Shown: positions 17,831 to 25,337 of the stretch, in pieces
How positions within the stretch are numbered: the stretch's first letter is position 1
Layout of the letters: every line of letters begins with the position of its first letter
Assembly: GCA_027310365.1 (NCBI GenBank)
Contig: DAIDAY010000005.1
Coordinates: 1 to 43,705 of the forward strand
Direction: 5' to 3'
From: a bacterium
GTDB taxonomy: Bacteria > Patescibacteriota > Minisyncoccia > UBA6257 > GWB1-50-10
Length of the DNA stretch: 43,705 nucleotides
Notes under the pieces: model-generated
Database searches by the model: none
What the model was told of the DNA's origin: nothing
The model's input: only the letters and a program-made list of their open reading frames with translations
Program-made: the position numbers and the translations under genes

Positions 17831-18475
17831 CAGAATTCTCCCTTCCGTCATTATATACCTTCCCTGGCCGGCAGAAACCACCTCAGCATCCGGAATCCGC
17901 AGAAAACGCCGAACGCGAAAAACGCCGCGTAACCGACTTCATTCAAAGACTCTCCGGCCCGGGATGACGATGGCCAGCTTCGGCGACAATAGATTACTTT
18001 TCAGATAAATCGCCAACGCAAAGATTCTGGCTCTCACCCATTCCATGGTGGAAATTCTTTTATTCCCTTTGGCGTTATTAAGCGTGTCAGCAGCATCATT
18101 TCTTACGATCACCAGACGGCAAAAACAAGTTTTAGACTTCATAACTAGCTACCAAAGGCGGAAGGGATACGCCCCGACCGGGCGAAACGCGGCAGAGAAC
18201 GGAAACGCTGGCTTGCCCGCATAGCGGGCGAGCCCAGAGAGTTCCGTTCGGATATTTTCAAACAGACGCCACTGATAGGCATTTTCCGAGAAGGCTCATA
18301 TTGAACTCATCAAGAGTCTTTTGATTTGGTTTCATGGGCATAGGAACCACCATGACGTTACGGTGGGCAACAACTGTTTGCGGCTTTACAATTAGCATCA
18401 AGCGAGTTGACAATTACATCTGGGTTACTTGTCAATCTATTGACAATTATTGTTGATAGTGTACCATGACATCAA
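17831..18475. other. Intergenic region with nested inverted repeat
   Basis: On the minus strand a short hydrophobic reading (from a TTG near 17942, about 31 codons, ending FLPAREGI and abutting the PduO gene) could be a small membrane peptide or a degraded gene end; I do not call it. A nested palindrome lies at 18197-18249: outer arms GAACGGAA/TTCCGTTC, inner arms CTTGCCCGC/GCGGGCGAG with a three-base loop. I see nothing else up to the promoter of the HTH-ATPase gene. Confidence 0.4.
18407..18445 (+). promoter_or_regulatory. Operator-promoter with repeated TTGACA motifs
   Basis: TTGACA occurs at 18407-18412 and 18440-18445, with its inverse TGTCAA at 18430-18435, so 18430-18445 is the palindrome TGTCAA-TCTA-TTGACA. 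The second TTGACA is a perfect -35 but its partner (TACCAT at 18462-18467, 16-nt spacing) is a weak -10. The gene starting at 18476 encodes an N-terminal HTH and would have almost no leader. This arrangement suggests autoregulation. Confidence 0.45.
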
Positions 18476-19549
18476 ATGACCAACCAAGAAAGGAGAATCC
18501 TAGATTTAATAAGGTTTAAGAAAAGCATAAGAGCAAAGGACGCCGTTTCCTTGCTAAAGGTGTCACGACAATACGTGAACATCCTCCTGAATGGCTTAAT
18601 CGCTCAAGATAGAGTTATAAAAATCGGCTCAACGAGAAATGCTTTCTACGTTCTGCCTGGGTACGCTAGCCAGCATCTAGAAATATTTCCCTCTCGCATT
18701 GCTAAGAGATATAAAAACGCCAACCTTGAAGAGCACATAGTTTTGGATCAAATCGAAAACAAATGCCCCCTCATCTTAAAACTCTCCGAAAACATCAGGA
18801 GCATATTTACCTATGCCTTTTCGGAAATGTTCAATAATGCCATCGAACATTCTCAATCAAAGTACATTGATGTGGAGGTAGTCCTAGCGAAAAGCAATCT
18901 CAATTTTCTAGTTACGGATTACGGCGTAGGTGTTTTTAGAAACATTATGAAAAAGAAAAACCTTCGATCGGAATTGGAAGCCATTCAAGAATTACTCAAG
19001 GGTAAGGCAACCACCAAGCCTCAGGCTCATTCTGGGGAGAGTATTTTCTTCACCTCTAAAACTGCCGATGTATTCATTCTCGATAGTTATGGCCACCAAC
19101 TGGTTGTGAACAACAAAGAGAACGATGTGTTTGTTGGAAAGCCGAAAATATTCAGAAAAGGTACGCGGGTCTCGTTCAAATTGAGCACCAATAGCGTGAG
19201 GCATCTCACGAGCGTTTTCAGGAAGTACACCGACGTAGCATCAGATGGCGACCCGAGTTTCGACAAAACGGAGGTAAAGATAAAATTGCTCACCGGTGGG
19301 AGCATCTATGTTTCCAGATCTCAAGCGAGAAGGGTTCTGGCCGATTTGGATAAATTCAAATCGATAATCTTCGATTTTGATGCCGTCCCTATGATCGGCC
19401 AGGCATTCGCCGACGAGATATTCAGAGTCTTCCACAACAAATATCCTGATGTAAAACTCAGATACGCGAACACCAATGAAGCGGTCAAATTCATGATAGA
19501 CAGAGTAGCGGGACACAACCCCCGTAGGCCGAATCTTTTTGGCGATTAA
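18476..19549 (+). CDS. HTH-GHKL ATPase-DUF4325 (STAS-like) fusion regulator
   Basis: 357 residues in three parts. 1-60: winged helix-turn-helix (ERRILDLIRFKKSIRAKDAV, LLKVSRQYVNILLNGL). About 95-240: GHKL/HATPase_c fold with N-box EMFNNAIEHS, G1-box VTDYGVGVF and a G2-like HSGESIFFTSK. About 265-350: DUF4325 (STAS-like) with YVSRSQARRVLADLDKF and VPMIGQAFADEIFRVF. No phospho-acceptor His domain is seen, so it resembles an anti-sigma-kinase/STAS pair fused to a DNA-binding domain rather than a sensor kinase. It is in an accessory island and is followed 25 bases later by an unknown gene on the same strand. The signal and target genes are unknown. Confidence 0.75.
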   Translation: MTNQERRILDLIRFKKSIRAKDAVSLLKVSRQYVNILLNGLIAQDRVIKIGSTRNAFYVLPGYASQHLEIFPSRIAKRYKNANLEEHIVLDQIENKCPLILKLSENIRSIFTYAFSEMFNNAIEHSQSKYIDVEVVLAKSNLNFLVTDYGVGVFRNIMKKKNLRSELEAIQELLKGKATTKPQAHSGESIFFTSKTADVFILDSYGHQLVVNNKENDVFVGKPKIFRKGTRVSFKLSTNSVRHLTSVFRKYTDVASDGDPSFDKTEVKIKLLTGGSIYVSRSQARRVLADLDKFKSIIFDFDAVPMIGQAFADEIFRVFHNKYPDVKLRYANTNEAVKFMIDRVAGHNPRRPNLFGD

Positions 19550-19574
19550 GACCGATGAGTAAACATCCTATCCT

Positions 19575-20333
19575 ATGAATATATTTGAAAAATTGGTCGG
19601 GGAGGTGAAACTGATATCCAGATTCTTGAATCGATCCAACTCCCCCTCAAATAAGGCTTCGTTGAAAAGTTCTACTGGTAACATTGTCCAACAAGCGGGC
19701 CGTGATCTGAATATCGGCGTAGGAAATAATGAGTTCATTTCAAACCTGGAAAAGAGAGTTATGTATAGACTATATAAAAAATATCTTGAGGAAAACAAAC
19801 TTTTCCAATGGAAGTTTACCGACGCTTGTGGAACACTGGGCATAGCTGACGGGTCGTATGTTGGGACTTTAAATGACAGTAAGTACGTTAAGCTCGATGG
19901 CGAGTATCTTGTACTGACGAGCGATGGCATACGCTACATGGATAGTCGTTTTAACCAGAATAGGCCGCGCATTGACTTAGACGGTAGCCTAGCGGTTATT
20001 GGTAGCGGCGATGGTAATTTTATCCAATTTCGGGTGAAAAACGCCGGTCCCGTTATTGCCGCTCACATCACATTTCAGTTGAAATCGGATGAAACGGAAA
20101 CTCCGCTAGTTTTGATCAGTGAAAAACTTCTTGTCGAGAAATCGTCGAACTATATCCAGTATCGTTATACCGACACCGACTTTTTTAGAAAAGAACTCGG
20201 CAAACCGCGTATAGTATTCAATTACAGAGATCAGGATGGCAACGACTTCGTTTCGGGATGGTATATCCCGCAGAGAAAGAGGGCTGACGGAAATTTTAAT
20301 ATTGATCATTTGGGGGATTACTTTGGAGACTAG
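19575..20333 (+). CDS. Unknown protein with GNIVQQAGRDLNIG motif
   Basis: 252 residues, not recognised as a whole. Residues about 34-48 carry GNIVQQAGRDLNIGVG, a short motif (Q-A-G-R-D-hydrophobic-N) that recurs in diverse bacterial proteins of signalling and defence type, usually as a linker next to an effector. A predominantly helical, winged-helix-like part follows (about 53-120: MYRLYKKYLEENKLF, GTLGIADGSYVGTL, LVLTSDGIRYMD) and then a beta-rich domain (about 128-240). No signal peptide or membrane segment. It lies 25 bases after the HTH-ATPase-DUF4325 gene and is probably co-expressed, so it may be its partner or effector. This role is inference only. Confidence 0.5.
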   Translation: MNIFEKLVGEVKLISRFLNRSNSPSNKASLKSSTGNIVQQAGRDLNIGVGNNEFISNLEKRVMYRLYKKYLEENKLFQWKFTDACGTLGIADGSYVGTLNDSKYVKLDGEYLVLTSDGIRYMDSRFNQNRPRIDLDGSLAVIGSGDGNFIQFRVKNAGPVIAAHITFQLKSDETETPLVLISEKLLVEKSSNYIQYRYTDTDFFRKELGKPRIVFNYRDQDGNDFVSGWYIPQRKRADGNFNIDHLGDYFGD

Positions 20334-20432
20334 GTTCGCTACAGCTCTCCACGAATGTATTTCTCCACATCTAGCAAACTCAAATCTCTCGGGATGAAGC
20401 GCGCAATCTCTCTTTCCTAGCTGAGCCGAGTA

Positions 20433-20687
20433 TTACCTCACCGACGAGATGAGATTATGGAATAGGTCGTTGATGGATACACCGTAGATCACGGAGAGCC
20501 TGGCTGCGCTTATCAAACTCGGTATCGTCTCCCCGTTCTCCCATTTGGAGATCCAGGTACCATCCTTGAATCCCAAGAGCTTGCCAACTGCTCCTTGGGT
20601 CAGACCATGGTGCTCACGACACTCTCGGAGAGAGTTCGGTACTCCCCGGTATTTTTTGTAGTTCATACCTTTCATGGTACGAATCAA
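20433..20687 (-). CDS. XRE-family HTH regulator
   Basis: 84 residues; internal ATGs at 20675 and 20666 are alternative starts. A lambda-repressor-type HTH is clear: SLRECREHHGLTQGAVGKLL, then WISKWENGETIPSL and LSVIYGVSINDLF. It is only a DNA-binding domain with no effector part. Convergent with the two-gene unit before it, so it could regulate the island or be an orphan antitoxin-type repressor. Confidence 0.85.
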   Translation of the reverse strand: MIRTMKGMNYKKYRGVPNSLRECREHHGLTQGAVGKLLGFKDGTWISKWENGETIPSLISAARLSVIYGVSINDLFHNLISSVR

Positions 20688-20789
20688 CTATCCACTGCAT
20701 AAGGCGGACAATATTGCCGGAAACGACAAGTTTTATTTGAGGGCTACATTGCCGCTTGAAGCATTGAATAATGCAGGAAAAGTTCGATT

Positions 20790-20828
20790 CCCATCACCCC
20801 TCTTTGGCCTAGGGTGGTGGGCATTTTT
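20790..20828 (+). terminator. Rho-independent terminator-like hairpin
   Basis: CCCATCACCC (20790-20799) pairs with GGGTGGTGGG (20812-20821) with one G-U, followed by CATTTTTC. No gene ends just before it on the plus strand. The ten bases before it read GTTCGATTCC, like a tRNA T-arm, but no other tRNA part is visible. Confidence 0.5.
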
Positions 20829-20884
20829 CAAAAAGAGCTCATAACGATCAAGTCTTTTCAATTCGACTTGAGTAGATACTCAAA

Positions 20885-20957
20885 GGGTGCCTAGAGAGAA
20901 TCGAACTCTCAATACCGGCTCCACAGGCCGAAGTTTTACCATTAAACTATAGGCACC
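20885..20957 (-). tRNA. tRNA-His (GTG)
   Basis: Acceptor stem GGTGCCT/AGGCACC, D-arm GTTT/AAAC, anticodon stem TCGGC/GCCGG with loop CTGTGGA (anticodon GTG), T-arm GAGAG TTCGATT CTCTC. The discriminator base is C, typical of tRNA-His. G-1 and CCA are not encoded. It borders the accessory island. Confidence 0.93.
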
Positions 20958-21081
20958 ATGTCGGTCACGATTTCAAAAAAACCTTTCGGGTTTCAAGTGA
21001 TAGAAGTTTTAAATTGTCTAACTACACTTGGCAGTTAATAAAACCTCTCCTTCTTTTAAGGATAAACCCATTATGGTATTC

Positions 21082-21117
21082 TGTGAAGCCCCTGCGCTTA
21101 CGCGCAGGGGCTTCACA
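21082..21117. repeat. 16-bp perfect hairpin between tRNA-His and dedA
   Basis: Arms TGTGAAGCCCCTGCGC and its exact complement around the loop TTAC. There is no T-run on either side, so it is not a classical terminator. It may be a palindromic repeat or a transcription boundary between divergent units. Confidence 0.6.
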
Positions 21118-21142
21118 AGGATGAATATGATATATTAAAAAT

Positions 21143-21186
21143 GCCGCCGTCCGATATGCCGTGAACGGCATGTCTTTTTCGGCGGC
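21143..21186 (+). promoter_or_regulatory. Nested leader hairpin before dedA
   Basis: Outer arms GCCGCCG (21143-21149) / CGGCGGC (21180-21186) and inner arms ATGCCGT (21156-21162) / ACGGCAT (21165-21171). The structure ends 12 bases before the ATG at 21199, where it would cover the ribosome-binding region, so it may limit translation of the downstream gene. Confidence 0.4.
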
Positions 21187-21198
21187 CGCTGATAAATC

Positions 21199-21948
21199 AT
21201 GGGAGGACTTTTAGATAATCTCGGGCAACTCGTTTTGGCTTACCAAGCATGGAGCCGCTACTTAATAGCGCTCGGCATCGTGATCCAGGGCGAAGTTACC
21301 GTTTTAGTCTCGATGTACCTCGTCATCAACGGCAGCTTGGGGTTTTTCGATTTCTTCGTTCCGGCCCTTGCGGGAATCCTGATCAGCGACTATTTCCTCT
21401 ACTTCTTCGGCAAGCTCATGCGAGGCACGCGCTTCGGATGGCGGATATACAAAAAACTGAAACAAAACAAAACCGCCCAATTTTACACCTACTATATCTC
21501 CCAGAACCTCAAAAAGATCATCGTCATTTCGAAGTTCCTCATCGGCACCAATCTCCTGATGGTCCTCGCCGCCGGCTGGACGAAGGTGAAGTTTGGAAAA
21601 TTCGCGCGGTCGCAAATCCTCGCGACGCTTTTCTGGCTTGTGGGCGTAACCGCCGTTTCTTACTTCCTCGTCGGCGGGGTGTATTTCCTGAAAGTTGAAA
21701 AAATTTTCAAGCAGGTCGAGATAGGGATCGCGGCCATACTCCTTGTATTGATCGGCGGAGAAATCTTCCTGAAAAAAATTTTGGGAAAGGCCTTGACGTT
21801 CGAACCGAGGGCGAAAGAAATCGGAGAAAAATTGAACGCCGAACTCGAAAACGAAATGGAGCGGTATTTTCACCACGAACAGACCTCAAAGGTAAAAAGC
21901 GAGAACGCCGAAGACATCTTCAAGAAAGACGGGAATGGAAATGCGTAG
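21199..21948 (+). CDS. DedA-family membrane protein
   Basis: 249 residues with five or six membrane segments. Family features: GEVTVLVSMYLVINGSLGFF, SDYFLYFFGKLMRG (the GR/GK...G loop), and the re-entrant region KFLIGTNLLMVLAAG-x-x-x-x-x-F. DedA proteins flip undecaprenyl phosphate or phospholipids across the cytoplasmic membrane, which would serve the surface-glycan genes here. The C-terminus has a charged cytoplasmic tail of about 60 residues (GEKLNAELENEMERYFHHEQ) unusual for the family. Confidence 0.8.
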   Translation: MGGLLDNLGQLVLAYQAWSRYLIALGIVIQGEVTVLVSMYLVINGSLGFFDFFVPALAGILISDYFLYFFGKLMRGTRFGWRIYKKLKQNKTAQFYTYYISQNLKKIIVISKFLIGTNLLMVLAAGWTKVKFGKFARSQILATLFWLVGVTAVSYFLVGGVYFLKVEKIFKQVEIGIAAILLVLIGGEIFLKKILGKALTFEPRAKEIGEKLNAELENEMERYFHHEQTSKVKSENAEDIFKKDGNGNA

Positions 21949-22093
21949 AACCCACCTGCAATCTTTTTTCTCGCGATAGCTTTCCGCCCCCGCAAAACAA
22001 CGCGTCGTCTTTTCCCGGCGCACGTTGGTCAACAACGTTAGCATTTCCTCCAGAGACAAGGTGGAGGAAGGACCCCCCGCTCTTCCTAAGGCT

Positions 22094-23257
22094 TTATTTC
22101 CCAACCATCGCGCCGCCGAAGAGCGATCCCAACACATCTTGAAGCGGCTTCGCATTGAAAGGTACGAGGATTTCTGGCGTGTTGTTGTAATTCGTGATCG
22201 CGAGCTTCATCGCATTACCACGAATATCGGATATAAGAAGTTTCCGTATGAGAAAATCGCTCTTCCCAATCCAGATTTCCCCTCTGGTGTTTACGTATAT
22301 GCTCCCGAATGCGTTCGTGCTTGAGGCAATAGGCAGCGAAGTCGATGAAACACCCACGACACTCCCAATGTTCAAAGCGAGTTTTTGCAACGCGACGATA
22401 TCGGGCTTGAAGCTGTAGTGGTAGGTGTTGACGCCATCTACGGTTTCGGCGGGAAGGCTCTCTACGTCCTTAAAGAGGGATGCATTTCTTACGAAGTCTT
22501 TCACTTTTGTTGTCTTTTCGGGCGTGAGACTGAGCGTGGTGGTCGGCACTTGGATTGTAAGTCCAGAAAGGAAAAGGGTTTTTGCAAGATCGCTCGATAG
22601 ATCAATCTTAATCCACTGGTTAGCGATCATGTTAAAACTTATGGGACCGATTGAGGTCCCGGGATTTATTTTGAGGTACAAAAATTTATCGGAAGAAATT
22701 ATCTCACTATCCACAACGAGAGGAAAAGAAGTTCCAACTCCCATATTCCCTTTTATCGTGAGACGGTACGCTGAGTTTTGGGGGTTTTGGAAACTGAAAT
22801 CTCCCGAAAGCGTAACGGTGGCGCTGCGGGCGGAGGTGGCTGGGGACGAAGTTGGAGTTTCGAGAGTTCCATCAAGCGAGAAAGAAAACGACTTGACCGT
22901 CGTCATTTCCATCATCGTCTTTTGAAGAACCTCGGGTGGAGTCGGACCCGTGAATTTTTCATATGCGTACCCTCCACCGGCGATGAGAATTGCAGCGAGG
23001 GCGATGCCACCGATCACTGCTTTTGTTTTTTTGTTTTCCGTTTTTTTCCCTTCTGAACTTTGCCATTGTCCGGCTGCCGCCATTTGCGGCGTCGGTGAGT
23101 CACCAGAAAAAAGGGGGGCTTTCGCCATTTCAATGAAACCGAGAAGGGTGCGATAATCCCAGCCGATCCGAGCCAGCTCCTCAATAATTCGCTCTTGACT
23201 TACCCCCTCTCTCAGTCGATCCCGAATATAACGAACTGCCTCCTCTTCTTTCGACAT
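22094..23257 (-). CDS. Membrane-anchored extracytoplasmic protein, unknown
   Basis: 387 residues. A cytoplasmic helical segment (1-45, KEEEAVRYIRDRLREGVSQE), a linker, one membrane helix (about 79-98) and a large exported domain rich in beta strands: VKSFSFSLDGTLETPTSS, TVTLSGDFSFQNPQNSAYRL, GVNTYHYSFKPDIVALQKL, GEIWIGKSDFLIRKLLIS. The exported part resembles the LolA/LppX-like fold that binds lipids, judged from the strand pattern and the closing WIGKSDFLIRKL element only. No enzyme motif. A promoter with an extended -10 lies just upstream. Confidence 0.55.
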   Translation of the reverse strand: MSKEEEAVRYIRDRLREGVSQERIIEELARIGWDYRTLLGFIEMAKAPLFSGDSPTPQMAAAGQWQSSEGKKTENKKTKAVIGGIALAAILIAGGGYAYEKFTGPTPPEVLQKTMMEMTTVKSFSFSLDGTLETPTSSPATSARSATVTLSGDFSFQNPQNSAYRLTIKGNMGVGTSFPLVVDSEIISSDKFLYLKINPGTSIGPISFNMIANQWIKIDLSSDLAKTLFLSGLTIQVPTTTLSLTPEKTTKVKDFVRNASLFKDVESLPAETVDGVNTYHYSFKPDIVALQKLALNIGSVVGVSSTSLPIASSTNAFGSIYVNTRGEIWIGKSDFLIRKLLISDIRGNAMKLAITNYNNTPEILVPFNAKPLQDVLGSLFGGAMVGK

Positions 23258-23268
23258 TTTCGCGTTTC

Positions 23269-23277
23269 ATTGTATCA
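23269..23277 (-). promoter_or_regulatory. Extended -10 promoter
   Basis: On the minus strand TG-A-TACAAT, 11 bases before the ATG at 23257. The -35 is poor (TCTTCA at 17-nt spacing). The mRNA would have a very short leader. Confidence 0.4.
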
Positions 23278-23289
23278 CAATACAGTGAA

Positions 23290-23477
23290 CATGAAGAGGG
23301 ACAGTGGATAGCCTGACCTGCTTTTTCTTTGAGAGCCGCTCCCGGGAGCGTGAGATGGAAACGCTCCTCGTTGTACCAGTGAAACCAGTCGGGAAGCGTT
23401 TGTCCTTCTCGCCGCGGATTCAGGCAGAACCCTCGTCCATAGGCGCCCTCATTCCACCTTGCCATACAGAGGTTCAT
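23290..23477 (-). mobile_element. Transposase (integrase core) C-terminal remnant
   Basis: The reading MARWNEGAYGRGF...LPDWFHWYNEERFHLTL matches the end of rve-type transposases, where a final WYN-x-x-R-x-H-x-x-L motif follows the last catalytic Glu. Only about 60 residues remain, there is no catalytic DDE part, and the promoter of the neighbouring gene overlaps its end. No terminal inverted repeats are visible. Confidence 0.5.
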
Positions 23478-23546
23478 GGCCAAATGATAAGCATGATATA
23501 CTAAAAGGAAAAAGGTCGAAGAGAGATGGTTTGCATTCATACATCA

Positions 23547-24110
23547 ATGAATAAGCTTATCGTCGGAGGCCTGACCGGAATCATCGTATTCGCGGGAACG
23601 TCAGCCTTCGCTCAAACAGTTGCAACTCCCCAAGCATCACCCCAGGCGGCAACGGCGCCATTTTCCCCATCACCGAGCCCGCAAGCCTCGGTTTCTTGCG
23701 CACCGAATTCAATAGCATGCTTATCAATTCAGATAGCTAATCTCACGAACCGCATAGCGGCGCTCGAACAACGCGTCGCCGCGATCGCAGGAGGCAAAAC
23801 AACAGCGGCGCCCGCCCATGGCGGCACGCAGGCCGGCGCCATAGAGCAGGGATCAAGCGGCCAGAGCGTCCAAACGGTTCAGCAATTTCTGAAAGCCGAA
23901 GGATCATTCACTTACCCGACGGCGACCGGCTATTACGGCTCGGCCACCACGAATGCTGTGAAAGTTTTCCAAGCAAAGAACGGACTCGCGCCAACTGGCG
24001 TAGTCGATCAGCCGACGCTTCAGAAAATGAACACGATGGTCCAACAAGTTGCACCGACACTCAAAGCCAGTGTGCAGAGCATGACGACACAGATAGCGCC
24101 GACCCAGTGA
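23547..24110 (+). CDS. Secreted peptidoglycan-binding protein
   Basis: 187 residues from ATG 23547 (MNKLIVGGLTGI); an upstream ATG at 23526 adds seven residues. The signal peptide ends near AFAQ. A Pro/Ala/Ser-rich linker, a short helical stretch (IQIANLTNRIAALEQRVAAI) and a PG_binding_1 domain (about 110-170: SSGQSVQTVQQFLKAEG, GYYGSATTNAVKVFQAKNGL, GVVDQPTLQKMN) follow. It shares its binding domain type with the S-layer-like protein. There is no catalytic domain, so it probably anchors itself to the wall. Confidence 0.85.
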   Translation: MNKLIVGGLTGIIVFAGTSAFAQTVATPQASPQAATAPFSPSPSPQASVSCAPNSIACLSIQIANLTNRIAALEQRVAAIAGGKTTAAPAHGGTQAGAIEQGSSGQSVQTVQQFLKAEGSFTYPTATGYYGSATTNAVKVFQAKNGLAPTGVVDQPTLQKMNTMVQQVAPTLKASVQSMTTQIAPTQ

Positions 24111-24195
24111 AGCTCTCCGCCCTCAAGCACGAGAGCTTCTCGGATTGGACAAAGACGGGAAATTGAAATATAATCGAGCAGCCAAAAATACATAG

Positions 24196-24474
24196 GCCGT
24201 GGTAGCTCAGTGGTAGAGCATTCGCCTAAACTCTTTGGGCACCGGTTCAGTAATGAGCCGGAGAAAACTGGGTGAATTCGGGGAAACTTCGCACGAACAA
24301 TCCCGAGCCGAGCCCCAATACAGGATTGGGGAAGGTGTAGAGACTATCCTTTCGAGGAGTACTCCGACAGGTGAGTCGGGGGAAGCGCCCAGCTCCGCGC
24401 AAGCGGATGATGATATAGTCCAACTTCGCAGGAAGAGCGATTGGTCGGGGGTTCGATTCCCTCCCGCGGCACCA
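24196..24474 (+). tRNA. tRNA-Phe (GAA) interrupted by a group I intron, CCA encoded
   Basis: 5' exon 24196-24227: acceptor GCCGTGG, D-arm GCTC/GAGC, anticodon stem TTCGC and loop bases CT. 3' exon 24432-24474: loop GAAGA, stem GCGAT, T-arm GGGGG TTCGATT CCCTC, acceptor CCGCGGC, then A and CCA. The joined loop is CTGAAGA, anticodon GAA. All stems pair except a T-T at 27-43. The exon junction is fixed by intron pairings P1 and P10 (see the intron entry). Confidence 0.88.
24228..24431 (+). ncRNA. Group I self-splicing intron in tRNA-Phe
   Basis: 204 nt, no ORF. P1: exon GCCU (24224-24227) pairs with intron GGGC (24237-24240), with the required U-G pair at the splice site. P10: intron CTCTTT (24231-24236) pairs with exon 2 GAAGAG (24432-24437). 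The intron ends in G. P7 halves are GACTAT (24342-24347) and ATAGTC (24415-24420), within R- and S-like core elements (GGTGTAGAGACTATCC; GATGATATAGTCC). Other stems: CCCCAAT/ATTGGGG (24313-24331) and CTCCGAC/GTCGGGG (about 24362-24380). The core sequence resembles the small tRNA-Leu introns of cyanobacteria and plastids, but the insertion point (after U33) differs. Confidence 0.88.
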
Positions 24475-24554
24475 ATACAGAACGAATTGGTTCGAATTTG
24501 GTCATATTATTGCACCAAGACAAAACTCACCAACTCATTCAAAATGAACAAGCG

Positions 24555-25313
24555 ATGGGTAATAATCTCTTAGAAGTTAAAGACTTGTCTGTCGTCCTGG
24601 ACGGCAAGCACATCATCCAAAACATTTCCTTCGGTTTGAGGTCGCAGGAAGTCTTGGCTGTTATCGGCCCGAACGGCGCCGGGAAATCGGCGCTCCTCAA
24701 AACCATCACCGGCATCGTCAAAAAAACAAGCGGTGAAGTCGTGTTCGCGCCGGGGGTAAAAATCGGTTACCTCCCCCAGCGTTTCCACGTCGATTTCTAT
24801 CTTCCCATGACCGTCAAAGAATTCTTAAGGCTGAAGCCGGACCACAAGTATTCGCTCGGCGAGGTATTGAAACTCGTCGACATTCCCGAAATATGGCTCA
24901 ATCAGAATCTTGCGACGTTTTCGAGCGGGCAGCTGCAGAAGATACTGCTCGCGTGGGCCATCATCGATCAGCCGGACATTCTCCTCTTCGACGAACCGAC
25001 CGAGAACGTCGACATCGTATCGCAGGAATCCATCTACGACCTGCTCCACGAACTCCAGGATGCACTGGGAATCTCGGTCATCATCGTCTCCCACGACTTG
25101 AATGTGGTCTACAAGTACGCAAACGCCGTTTTGTGCCTCAACGAAAAAATGCTCTGCTACGGAGAGCCATCGTCGCTGACGAACGAAACGCTTTCAGCGC
25201 TCTACGGCGACCATGCCTTCTTCCACCACCACCATTTTGGAGAGCATCGCAACACCAACAACGAGAACGGCGAAACCTTAGGTTCCCCGTCTTCAATAAA
25301 TTCCAATGATTGA
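24555..25313 (+). CDS. Metal ABC transporter ATP-binding protein (ZnuC/MntB-like)
   Basis: 252 residues from ATG 24555 (MGNNLLEVKDLSVV); the longer frame runs back into tRNA-Phe. Walker A GPNGAGKS, Q-loop YLPQRFHVD, signature FSSGQLQK (LSGGQ variant), Walker B ILLFDEPTENVD and H-loop VSHDLNVV. The region GYLPQR and the tail with YGDHAFFHHHHFGEH are typical of zinc/manganese importers; the His-rich tail may sense metal. It is 24 bases upstream of the permease gene. No substrate-binding protein gene is present in the window. Confidence 0.9.
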   Translation: MGNNLLEVKDLSVVLDGKHIIQNISFGLRSQEVLAVIGPNGAGKSALLKTITGIVKKTSGEVVFAPGVKIGYLPQRFHVDFYLPMTVKEFLRLKPDHKYSLGEVLKLVDIPEIWLNQNLATFSSGQLQKILLAWAIIDQPDILLFDEPTENVDIVSQESIYDLLHELQDALGISVIIVSHDLNVVYKYANAVLCLNEKMLCYGEPSSLTNETLSALYGDHAFFHHHHFGEHRNTNNENGETLGSPSSINSND

Positions 25314-25337
25314 ATCCAGTCTGAAATTTTTCAAACG

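Noticed and set aside
20781-20957. Attachment-site duplication of tRNA-His (T-arm-like GTTCGATTCC nearby)
   Set aside because: No second copy of the tRNA-His 3' end is seen at the far side of the island and no integrase is present; the ten-base match is too short.
24235-24573. 112-codon ORF through the tRNA-Phe intron
   Set aside because: It crosses the intron core and the 3' tRNA exon; no homing-endonuclease motif is present.
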